Origin: Echiichthys vipera
Lineage: Eukaryota > Chordata > Actinopteri > Perciformes > Trachinidae
NCBI GenBank assembly: GCA_963691815.1
Contig: OY829660.1
Span: 26,999,172-27,063,171 of the forward strand
Length of the DNA: 64,000 bases
Direction of reading: 5' to 3'
Shown here piece by piece: positions 35,647 to 45,500 of this stretch. The position numbers and the translations under genes are program-made. Numbering within the stretch: the first letter of the stretch is position 1; each line of letters opens with the position of its first letter. The notes under the pieces are model-generated. The model searched no databases. It worked only from the letters and a program-made list of their open reading frames with translations, and was not told the origin of the DNA.

Positions 35647-37243
35647 CACTACCGTTCAAAGGTTTGGGGTCACCCAGAAAATTTTGTGTTTTCCATGAAA
35701 AGTCACACTTATTTACCACCATGAGTTGTAAAATGAATAGAAAATATAGTCAAGACATTGACAAGGTTAGAAAAAATGATTTTTATTTGAAATAATATTT
35801 TTTTTCCTTCAAACTTTACTTTCGTCAAAGAATCCTCCATTTGCAGCAATTACAGCATTGCAGACCTTGGGCCTTCTAGCTGATAATTTGTTGAGGTAAT
35901 CAGGAGAAATTTCACCCCATGCTTCTAGAAGCCCCTCCCACAAGTTGGATTGGCTGGATGGGCACTTCTTGCGTACCATACGGTCAAGCTGCTCCCACAA
36001 CAGCTCAATGGGGTTTAGATCTGGTGACTGCGCTGGCCACTCCATTACAGATAGAATACCAGCTACCTGCTTCTTCTCTAAATAGTTCTTGCACAACTTG
36101 GAGGTGTGCTTTGGGTCATTGTCCTGTTGTAGGATGAAATTGGCTCCAATCAAGCGCTGTCCACAGGGTATGGCATGGCGTTGCAAAATGGAGTGATAGC
36201 CTTCCTTATTCAGAATCCCTTTAACCCTGAACAAATCTCCCACCTTACCAGCACCAAAGCAACCCCAGACCATCACGTTACCCCCAACATGCTTGACAGA
36301 TGGCGTCAGGCACTCTTCCAGCATCTTTTCAGTTGTTCTGCGTCTCACAAATGTTCTTCTGTGTGATCCAAACACCTCAAACTTCGATTCGTCCGTCCAT
36401 AATACTTTTTTCCAATATTCCTCTGTCCAATGTCTGTGTTCTTTTGCCCATATTAATCTTTTTCTTTTATTGGCCAGTCTCAGATATGGCTTTTTCTTTG
36501 CCACTCTGCCCTGAAGGCCATCATCCCGGAGTCGCCTCTTCACTGTAGATGTTGACACTGGCGTTTTGCGGGTACTATTTAATGAAGCTGCCAGTTGAGG
36601 ACCTGTGAGGCGTCTATTTCTCAAACTAGAGACTCTAATGTACTTTTCTTCTTGCTGAGTTGTGCAGCGGGGCCTCCCACTTCTCTTTCTACTCTGGTTA
36701 GAGCCTGTTTGTGCTGTTCTCTGAAGGGAGTAGTACACACCGTTGTAGGAAATCTTCAGTTTCTTGGCAATTTTTCGCATGGAATAGCCTTCATTTCTAA
36801 GAACAAGAATAGATTGTCGAGTTTCGCATGAAAGTTCTCTTTTTCTGGCCATTTAGAGCGTTTAATCGTCCCCACAAATGTGATGCTCCAGATACTCAAC
36901 TAGCCCAAAGGAAGGTCAGTTTTATAGCTTCTCTAACCAGCTAAACTGTTTTCAGCTGTGCTAACATAATTGCACAAGGGTTTTCTAATCATCCATTAGC
37001 CTTCTGCCCAATGAGCAAACACATTGTACCATTAGAACACTGGAGTGATAGTTGCTGGAAATGGGCCTCTATACACCTATGTAGATATTGCACCAAAAAA
37101 CAGACATTTGCATCTAGAATAGTCATTTACCACATTAGCAATGTATAGATTAGTTTAAACTTAGATTAGTTTAAAGCACTGTTTAAAAAACATAAGGAAC
37201 ATAAGGAAATTTCTAAGTGACCCCAAACTTTTGAACGGTAGTG
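35647..37243 (-). mobile_element. Complete Tc1-type transposon
   Basis: 1597 bp, with terminal inverted repeats beginning CACTACCGTTCAAARGTTTG and continuing GGGGTCAC, flanked by TA on both sides (35645-35646 and 37244-37245). The TA lies in the Penelope sequence, and its removal restores the Ala-Asn-Leu-Tyr-Met-Glu-Glu frame. It encodes one intact transposase. Both termini match each other with few differences, suggesting a recent insertion. Confidence 0.95.
35809..36852 (-). CDS. Tc1/mariner transposase, intact, DD38E
   Basis: 347-aa uninterrupted ORF, the usual length for a Tc1 transposase, starting MARKRELS. Residues ~8-55 and ~65-115 form the two helix-turn-helix DNA-binding halves (EGYSMRKIAKKLKIS; GPQLAASLNSTRK) with the GRPR linker at 59-62. 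The catalytic triad is Asp154 (LWTDESKFEVFG), Asp244 (LQQDNDPKHTS) and Glu283 (LNPIELLWEQL). There are 38 residues between the second Asp and Glu, instead of the 34 of classical Tc1; this spacing fits the DD38E ('Intruder') group described in animals. A Gly-rich box (VWGCFGAGKVG, 195-205) is present. The enzyme would bind the terminal repeats and cut-and-paste the element at TA. Nothing in the sequence disables it; activity is untested. Confidence 0.95.
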   Translation of the reverse strand: MARKRELSCETRQSILVLRNEGYSMRKIAKKLKISYNGVYYSLQRTAQTGSNQSRKRSGRPRCTTQQEEKYIRVSSLRNRRLTGPQLAASLNSTRKTPVSTSTVKRRLRDDGLQGRVAKKKPYLRLANKRKRLIWAKEHRHWTEEYWKKVLWTDESKFEVFGSHRRTFVRRRTTEKMLEECLTPSVKHVGGNVMVWGCFGAGKVGDLFRVKGILNKEGYHSILQRHAIPCGQRLIGANFILQQDNDPKHTSKLCKNYLEKKQVAGILSVMEWPAQSPDLNPIELLWEQLDRMVRKKCPSSQSNLWEGLLEAWGEISPDYLNKLSARRPKVCNAVIAANGGFFDESKV

Positions 37244-37714
37244 TAGATTTGCCACAATAGTGGATACTGGTGAACCCATGGCACAGCCGTGTTTCTGTCT
37301 AAAATTTGCCGTTAAACTGGAAATATGTGGTGTTCAGGCACAAATCCAGAAGTTGGCAAGTGTGGTCTGGTTTGAGATTTGTTCGGTTGTGTAAGGAGTT
37401 GTCCTGTGTGAGCCGCTCTCTTACTGTGGCCAAAGCCTCCAGTTGAACAAGGAAGTCACGTCGTAGGAGACCATGGTTTCATCTGGATCCATTTTTTAAG
37501 TCTCAGACTTAGTTCACAAAGTCTATGAAGTTTTGGATGTGGTGTGGGGTGTTGCCCACCAGTGGTGCCAGGATATTGGCAAAGTGCTTGGCAATGTTAT
37601 AAGTGACCGATTTTATGCTGCTGACAATGGGCCTGAGCGGGGCCCCTTCTTTATGGATTTTTGGGAGTCGATATAAGCAGGGGGTTGAGTCCTGGGGGTA
37701 GAGCCTGTAATATT

Positions 37715-38692
37715 GGCCCTCATTTATCAAACGAACGTACGGCAGAAAAACGTGCGTACGACCATTTCCTGGCAAACGTCGGCATTTATCAATTTGGACG
37801 TGAGCGGGAGCTACGATCAAATCTCACGTCAGGTCTGAGATCGTGTACGCAAATTTGAGCCTGTGGATTTGCGGTGCAGCACAGCAAAATCTGGCTGGAA
37901 ATAATGAACAAACCTCCGCTGTCATTAAGCATAAGCAGTCACATATCAAGAACAGATCAAAACGGATTCTTAAAATGAATTAAAAAAAAAAAATTGTGGT
38001 TGGAGCAATTGATTGTACTCATGTGCGTCTGAAGGCACCATCCATGAATGATTACGCATTCATCAATCGCAAAAACTACCACTCAATAAATGTACAGGTG
38101 ATTTGTGATGCCAAGCTATCGCTTTTAAACGTGGTGGCCAGATTCTTTGATATTTCAAAACAGCTCGGCTCCAGCGCCCCACAACTCCGACCGGGACAAG
38201 CGGTTGAAGATGAATGAGTGTGTTGGTGCGCGGCTGCAGGAAAGCGCACTGCAGAGCCAAAGTCATCTCCTCGGTAAGTGGCTACCCTCGATAAATTGCA
38301 TTAAATCAAACAAGGTATCAGATGATTAACATCTTGGTATGGTTCTTCTAGGTGACAAAGGTATCCCCTAACGGAATACTTAATAACCCCGCTGGCAAAC
38401 CCCGCTACAGAGCAGGAGCGCAGGTTCAACAATGCGCACATATGCACACGGGTCACAGTGGACACTGCTTCGGGTTGACTGCCTCCGTTATTCTTTTCCA
38501 TACAGCATTTTTATGGGTCGGTCTGTGTCGGAAAAGTTTCTTTTCGTACCAGCGTTTCTTCTCTCCATGTTTGACCTCAGTGGGCGAGGCCTCCGAACCA
38601 GGAATATTTTAGGGCGTAACATGTTAATGACGATCGAATTCAGCCGCCTCAGATCTGCGCCCGTTTTCACGCAATATTGAGAAATGAGGGCC
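37715..38692 (+). mobile_element. PIF/Harbinger element, copy 1, nested in the Penelope element
   Basis: 978 bp, termini GGCCCTCATTTATCAA and TTGAGAAATGAGGGCC inverted, with ATT on both sides (37712-37714 and 38693-38695). It carries a Harbinger transposase fragment (VGAIDCTHVRLKAPSMNDYA, NRKNYHSINVQVICDAK at 37996-38150). The first catalytic Asp of the DDE domain is in AIDCTH. The rest of the domain is missing, so it is non-autonomous. Confidence 0.88.
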
Positions 38693-39365
38693 ATTGTGAT
38701 TTGTCAATGACCCCTTCTTGTTGTAGTTGCTGTAGACACTCCATAACCTTCTTTTTGCAACAGCTGGTAGGGTCTCGTGTCAGAGTTTCAGAAGTGTTAG
38801 TCACTTAGTAGTGCAGGGACCTTTGCCTGGTAATCAGTTGTATTTAGAAGCACTGTGCATCTCCCCTTGTCTGCTGGAAGGATTGTGATCTGCAGGAAGG
38901 ATTGTGATGCTGTGGTCTTTGCTCAGTGCTGTTACTGCTTCTTTTCTGTCCTCAATGGTGAGGTTGGATGGGGGGACCTTAGCTTGGGACAACGCTCAAC
39001 GCATTCGCTCACTGAGGAGTTGGTTTTGAGCCTTTTCTATGATTTTCTCCACTCTATGCCCTCTCATAGTGGAATTCAAGCCAAGGCCAGTTGGTGTAAG
39101 CCTTTGTTGTTTGCATCTCAGACTAAACCCTAGGTGGTTTCTGTAATCTGCAATTTTCCAAGCCAACCTTTCATGTTCCCGCACCATTTTAAGGGTTGCC
39201 CAACCAAAATGGTGTGCAATAAGCCTGTGAATGTTCTCATTTGTCCAGGTCATCGTTATCCTCAAAGAAATTTCAGTCAAAAGCAACTGGACTTACTGGG
39301 TATTTGTCTAGGAAGACATTTCCCCCTTTCATCCAAGAGGCTTCATCAGTTCATGTATGCATGAA

Positions 39366-41700
39366 ATCTGCGATAATGCAACAAAATCAGAAAATAAAAT
39401 GTGGACTTTTAAACATCAGATCTCTGTCATCTAAAGCTGTATTAATAAATTATCTGATATCAGATAACCATATTGATTTACTCTGTCTGACTGAAACCTG
39501 GCTGTGTCCTGAAGAATATGTTAGCCTAAATGAATCCACTCCTCCCAGTCATATTAATACTCATATTCCTGGAGGCAGTGGTCGAGGAGGAGGCGTTGCA
39601 GCTATTTATGACTCAGGCTTATTAATCAACCCTAAACCTAAACTAAATTATAATTCATTTGAAAGTCTTGTTCTTTGTCTTTCACATTCAACCTGGAAAA
39701 CTGTGCAGCCAATTATACTTTTTATAGTGTACCGTGCTCTTGGTCCGTACTCTATCTGAATTCTCAGAATTTCTGTCAAATTTAGTCCTTAAATCTGATA
39801 AATTAATCATTGTAGGAGATTTTAATATTCACGTGGACGTTGTTAATAATAGCCTTAGTATTGCGTTTATCTCTCTATTAGATTCGATTGGTTTTAGTCA
39901 GAGTGTACATAAACCTACTCACTGTTTTAATCACACCCTCGACCTTGTTTTGGCTTATGGTGTGGAAATCAATGAATTAATAGTCTTTTCACAGAATCCT
40001 ATTTTATCAGACCATTATTTTATAACTTTTGATTTCATATTACAGGACTACTCACCACTGGGTAAAAGTGTCTACACTAGATGTTTATCTGATAGTGCTG
40101 TAACTAAATTTAAGGAAGCGAGTCCATCTGCATTTAATTTAATGCCTTATCCTAATATTCAGGAAACGTTAGTTTCTCTGAAATTGATCACATTGTTGAC
40201 AGTATTGCAGGCTCACTACGAACAACACTCGACTCTGTTGCTCCTTTAAAAAAGAAGATAATGAAACAGAGGAAGTTAGCTCCGTGGTATAACTCACAAA
40301 CCCGTGAATTAAAGCAAGTATTGTAAAATGCGCTCCACTAAATTGAAGGGAAGCTCGCTTAGTTTGGCATGAAAGTCTAAAAACATATAGGAAGGCCCTC
40401 CGTAATGCCAGAGCAGCCTATTACTCATCTTTAATAGAGGAGAATAAGAACAATCCTAGATTTCTTTTCAGCACTGTAGCCAGGCTGACAGAGAGCCACA
40501 GCTCTATTCAGCCATGTATTCCTATAACCCTCAGTAGTAACGACTTCATGACCTTCTTTAATAACAAAATTATAACTATTAGAGACAAAATCAACTCGGT
40601 TGGCACCAATTTTCCTTCAAACCCAGGAACCAACTATACGACCTGATATGTTCTTGGACTGCTTTCTACAGTTGACCTTAACAAATTAACATTTACTATT
40701 TCAGCATCAAACCCCTCTACTTGTCTCCTAGACTCTGTTACCTTTAGTTAGCACTCCTGTATTAGATATGATTAACATGTCTTTATCAGCAGGTTATGTA
40801 CCACAGTCTTTTAAAGTAGCTGTAATTAAATCCTTCTTAAAAAGCCCAGTCTTGATCCTGAGGTACTAGCCAACTATAGACCTATATCTAACCTTCCTTT
40901 TCTCTCTAAGATCCTTGAGAAATTAGTCGCCAATCAGCTGTGTGACTTTTAACACAATGAGTTATTTGAGGACTTCCAGTCAGGATTTAGAATGAATCAT
41001 AGCACTGAGACACACTAAAAATTACTAACGACCTTTTAATAGCTTCAGACAAAGGACTTCTCTCTGTGCTTGTTTTACTAGATCTTAGTGCTGCCTTCGA
41101 CACTATTGACCATCACATCCTGCTACAGAAACTGGAGCATCTAATTGGCATTAAAGAAACCGCACTGAGCTGGTTTAAGTCATGTTTATCAGATAGATCT
41201 CAGTTTGTACATGTTAATGACAAATCCTCCATGCATAATAAAGTTAGTCACGGAGACAGGGTTCTGTCCTTGGACCGATTCTATTCACCTTATATATGCA
41301 TCCCTTAGGAAATATTATAAGGAAGCACTCCATAAACTTTCATTGTTATGCTGATGATACACAATTATATTCATAGATCAAACCATAAGAAACCGATCAG
41401 TTAGATAAACTTCAAATGGGCATTAAGGAAATAAAAAGCTGGATGACCTGCAATTTTCTGATGTTAAACTCAAATAAAACTGAATTTATTGTACTTGGCC
41501 CCAAAGGCCTCCAAAACTCAATAGCTAAAGATATTGTTACTCTGGATGATGTGTTGTCCTCCAGCACCACAGTAAGAAATCTGGGTATTATTTTTGAACA
41601 CTGATTGCAGACACATTTCTAATAAATCTTTCAAAGTGAAATCTAATCTATTTGTGAGGATTAGCACGGTTATTACCCGTGACATCACTCATGATACTTG
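39366..41700 (+). pseudogene. LINE endonuclease-RT pseudogene (L2/CR1-type)
   Basis: Plus strand, starting right at the Penelope terminal repeat. Endonuclease: KCGLLNIRSLSSKAVLINYL, LLCLTETWLCPEEYVSLNES, IIVGDFNIHVDVVNN (~39800), KPTHCFNHTLDLVLAYG. RT: motif A VLLDLSAAFDTIDHHILLQK (~41070), decayed motif B (VSHGDRVLSLD for GVPQGSVLGP), motif C HCYADDTQLY (~41341), and SNKTEFIVLGPKG. Frameshifts are frequent (~39740, 40250, 40330-41060, 41310). It ends truncated near 41700. Confidence 0.85.
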
Positions 41701-41774
41701 AAGGTTGGATTATAAATTGTTTACATCACTGCAAAGTAAAAGAGCAGACACCAGCCAGATTTTAGCATCCTGAC

Positions 41775-42512
41775 AACAGGATGGAACTCAAATTTATTGG
41801 TTTACAAAGTACACAAAATTCCTTCTATATCCATATATCATTTATAGAATGCCTTCCATTATTTGTGCATCATAATGCAGCTTTAACATTAAGACTTAAC
41901 ATCAACATGGTGTACATGCATAATTAAATAAACAAAAAACACATTGGTATTAGAACATAGAAAATTGCATAACTCATCCTACCAGCATTGTATTTTTTTT
42001 TTAATAAAAAAGGATTACTAAGAAGAGGTTAGACAAGCAGTAAACAGAGAAAGGGAAGATTCTTAAGTTAGTTCTACCCACTTTTTAAAATCAAATTCCA
42101 CATTTTTTTTACTATTCAGATGAAAAAGCAAAGTCATGCTTTGTTTTCTGAACACAGTGTGTGACACACAGTGGAGTGCATACAGAAAGTACAAAGGCGG
42201 GGGAGGGTCATATACAGAAGTACAATAATGTGGTCCCAAACACTGAAATAATAACACCACCCTGAGCCAAAATATAAGGACAGCTCCAATTCAGAAATAC
42301 ATGAACAAAATGCATAGAAAAGTTTGCATGTGAGAGTCAGCGAAGAGAGGACATGAGGGGAAATAAACACAACCTAAGTATGTACATCCAAACAACAGTA
42401 GAACACTATTATTACGTTGTTTTGTTGCTTTTTTTCTCCTTCTGTTTGAGCTCAAGTTTGTTGGTATGTTTGTGCTGAGGTAACAGTCCTCCAGCAGAGG
42501 ATGCTTCGGTCT
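41775..42512 (-). other. dnajb6: dnajb6 3' UTR
   Basis: From the stop codon to the polyadenylation signal AATAAA on the minus strand (plus-strand tttatt at 41793-41798). No repeat interrupts it, and the LINE pseudogene ends just downstream at ~41700. The exact cleavage site is inferred. Confidence 0.6.
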
Positions 42513-45500
42513 TTACTTGTGTTCCAGTCGCAGCAGCTGCTCCTTACCATTAATGGTTAGTGACCGCAGCATCCCGTCCTCCTCCACCTCCACACGCTCC
42601 TGACCGTTCTCTATAATTCTAGAGGGAGAGAGAACCACAAGGGTGACGAGGATGTACACTGCAGATCAAAATTAGAGAACAAAGTATACTTGATAATACT
42701 TAATTTATTCTGAAATATTGTTATTTTTTATTGTCCATAATTCGATAGAATATCATCTGTGTCTAAACCATTGCTGTACTAGCATTTTTTGTAAATAACC
42801 AAGGCACATCAACAAAAAAATCTATAAAAAATAGAGAACAGTGTTCATTGTGTCAGAAGAGAAGATTTCAACAATGTTTTCTTCTCTAGGATTCAAAAAT
42901 GAACAGGAAGTGTAGAGGCCACAGCTTTGAATGACTTCAGCACATCTACACCCACAGGACATCACTAGTTTCTCACACTGCTCTGGTTTGATCTGGGTTC
43001 ATTCTGACTCCGTCTCTTCCACCGTTCACTAACTGGAGAGGGTTTCTTACACATTACTTTGTCTGAGAGGATCATCCCTTTGGCCCTTTCACTCACCTTA
43101 GAGCAGCATGCATTATATTCACATTAGAGCTGTATGAACAATAACATTGTGCAGCGTTATTCTGAGCAATTTGCGATGTCTTTATAACTGAAAGAACTCT
43201 GCCCATTTGAATTACCACCTTATCAATATGCTGAATCCAGGGTAATTCCTGTAAGTCTACAGTAATGCCAAGAAGTTTGCTCTTTCGAACTTGTTCAACC
43301 GTCATACCTTTAACATACAAATTAACTTTTGCCCAGGAATCATATTTGAAGTTTGTTTGTTTATTAATATCAATATTCAAATATATTCAAATATTAATTA
43401 ATAATATGTTGACCGTTAAATATCTTTAGTAAAACCTTACGACATGTCTGTTTTTAATTAAAGGTCCAGGCCTCTTAAGTGTCACACATTGGGCCTCATT
43501 TATCAATCTTGCGTGAAAACGGGCGCAGATCTGAGCGCAGAATTGGTCGTAGGAAAGGACCCACGTGTGATTTATGAAACATTCGTATCTGACCAATCTC
43601 AGCGTACGAATGAGCAGGCCGTGATAAATGCGGCGGCTGTATTTGATCGTCATTAACATGTTACGCCGTTAAATATTCCTGGTTCGGAGGCCTCGCCCAC
43701 TGAGGTCAAACATGGAGAGGAAGAACGCTGGTTAGAAAAGAAACTTTTCCGACACACAGATCGGCATTTTGACATCCGAGATGGAGCAAAATAAGGACGT
43801 GCTTTTTATCAGTCTTAAGAGTGGAATAAAAGGGGCCCATAAAAACACTGTATGGAAAAGAATAACAGAGGGAGTCAAACCGAAGCAGCGCTCCACTGAG
43901 ACCCGAGTGCGCCCGTGCGATCCATTTCATTCATTTTATAATTATGGCTGCAGTTTATTTCCACAGAACATAAAAAAGGTGTTTTTTTTTTATCGCTATT
44001 ACCCAAGTTTGTGATTTTAACTCTTTAAAATTGTTTAAAGACCGTTGTGGGTTACCTGTATATAAGCTACTCCTATAGGTGGAAACAACAGCATTTCACG
44101 GCCGGGATGCTGAATACGGCACAACACCGGCGCTACCGGCAGGTTATTAGGTATTCCGTAAGAGGATACCTTTGTCATCTAGAAGTACCATACCAAGATG
44201 TTAATCATCTGATACCTTGTTTGATTTAATGCAATTTATCAAAGGTAGCCACGAACCGAGGAGATGACTTTGGCTCTGCAGTGCGTCTTACTGCGGCCGC
44301 GCGCCAACACATTCATTCATTAATTCAATGTCGGGGTCGCGGGGGGCTGGAGCCGAGCTGTTTTTATATTTAAAATAATTGCGTGTGTTCCCCCCTGGCC
44401 ACCTGGCCACCACGTTTAAAAGCGACTGCTTGGCATCACAAATCACCTGTACATTTATCGAGTGGTAGTTTTGGCGATTGATGAATGCGTAATCATTCAT
44501 GGATGGTGCCTTCAGACGCACATGAGTACAATAAATCGCTCCAACCACATTTTTTTTTTTTTTTATTTGTTTTAAGAATCCGTTTTGATCTGTTCTTAAT
44601 GTGTGACTGCTTATGCTTAATGACAGCTGAGGTTTGTTCATTATTTTCAGACAGATTTTGCTGTGCTGTGCCGCAAATCCACAGGCTGAAATGTGCGTAC
44701 ATGACCACAGACCTGACGTGAGATTTGATCGCAGCTCCCACTCACGTCCAAATTGATAAATGCCGACGTTTGCCAGGAAATGGTCATACGCATGTTTGAT
44801 AAATGAGGGCCATTGAGCGTGACAGTCACTCTTTTGGGTCTTTGGTCACGCACTCCCGCCACACATTGTATTTCTCAAGTGGAAAAACAACGTACATTAT
44901 GCTACAGTTCCCAAAAAGTCTCTGCTGCGGTGCAGCAGCGCCACTGTCTTTGCTCTCACTGTGGAACCTGCAGGAATCAAGAGCTGCCACTTACCAGCGA
45001 CCAGCCAATCAAAAAAAGAATGGGGTTGCACAACAGCCAATCAGAAGATAGCACCATTGTATCTGGGTAAGATTTAACAAAACAACCAATGAAAAAAAGC
45101 AGTTAGCCTGATATTATTCCCGTGATCTTGGAGCTCTGAGCATCACTTTGAGCACAGAGGCATCTCCTGTTTATTAATGTGACATTACAACACATCCACA
45201 GCTTGACTGCTGTTACAGAATGTTGCCCACATCATTAGCATCAGTTTTTCAATGCTGAGTGTAAACACCCCCATTTCCACGTTCCTGACCGACGCCAACG
45301 TCACCTACAGGAGCCCAGATGGACCATAATAGCCTCGCTAATGAGCTCGCCATTCACAACTTCCCCAGGTGTGAAAAAGCCTCAGAATCAGAACTGAAAA
45401 CAACGTTAACAAGCAAACACATTTACAAAAGTAAAGTCACTAACAGGTTCCAATATTAAGGGCTGCCTAATATTCGTTTGAATATTATTATTTTTTTTAA

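Larger units (their letters stand above)
33690..39290 (-). pseudogene. Penelope-like RT/GIY-YIG protein pseudogene
   Basis: Order on the minus strand: N-terminal region 39290-38996 (KMVREHERLAWKIADYRNHL); ITILPADKGRCTVLLN at ~38890; after the Harbinger copy, YRLPKIHKEGAPLRPIVSS (~37670), YDVTSLF (~37455) and CAMGSPVSTIVANLY (~37275). After the Tc1 element come MEEVEDKALKSFKG and the catalytic FRYVDDT (YVDD at 35564-35575). Then the GIY-YIG domain: NLVYAVQCNEECKDLYIGET, and HSFDDNN up to the LINE insertion at ~34818. It resumes VQILDKEDRWFKRGVKEAIY (~33870) and RPLLNRGGGLRHH. Stops and shifts occur mainly in 37250-37500 and 35210-35560, so it is not translatable. Confidence 0.88.
33325..39365 (-). 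mobile_element. Penelope-like element with terminal repeats and three nested insertions
   Basis: The minus strand carries a Penelope-like retroelement. The text AATAAGCCTGTGAATGTTCT opens a ~140-bp direct repeat at both ends (33325-33460 and 39218-39361), matching the 'pLTR' layout known for this class. Between them lie a broken RT and a GIY-YIG endonuclease. Insertions: a PIF/Harbinger copy (37715-38692), a Tc1-type transposon (35647-37243) and a LINE fragment (~33878-34818). Deleting the three rejoins coding sequence in phase at each site. Confidence 0.88.
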
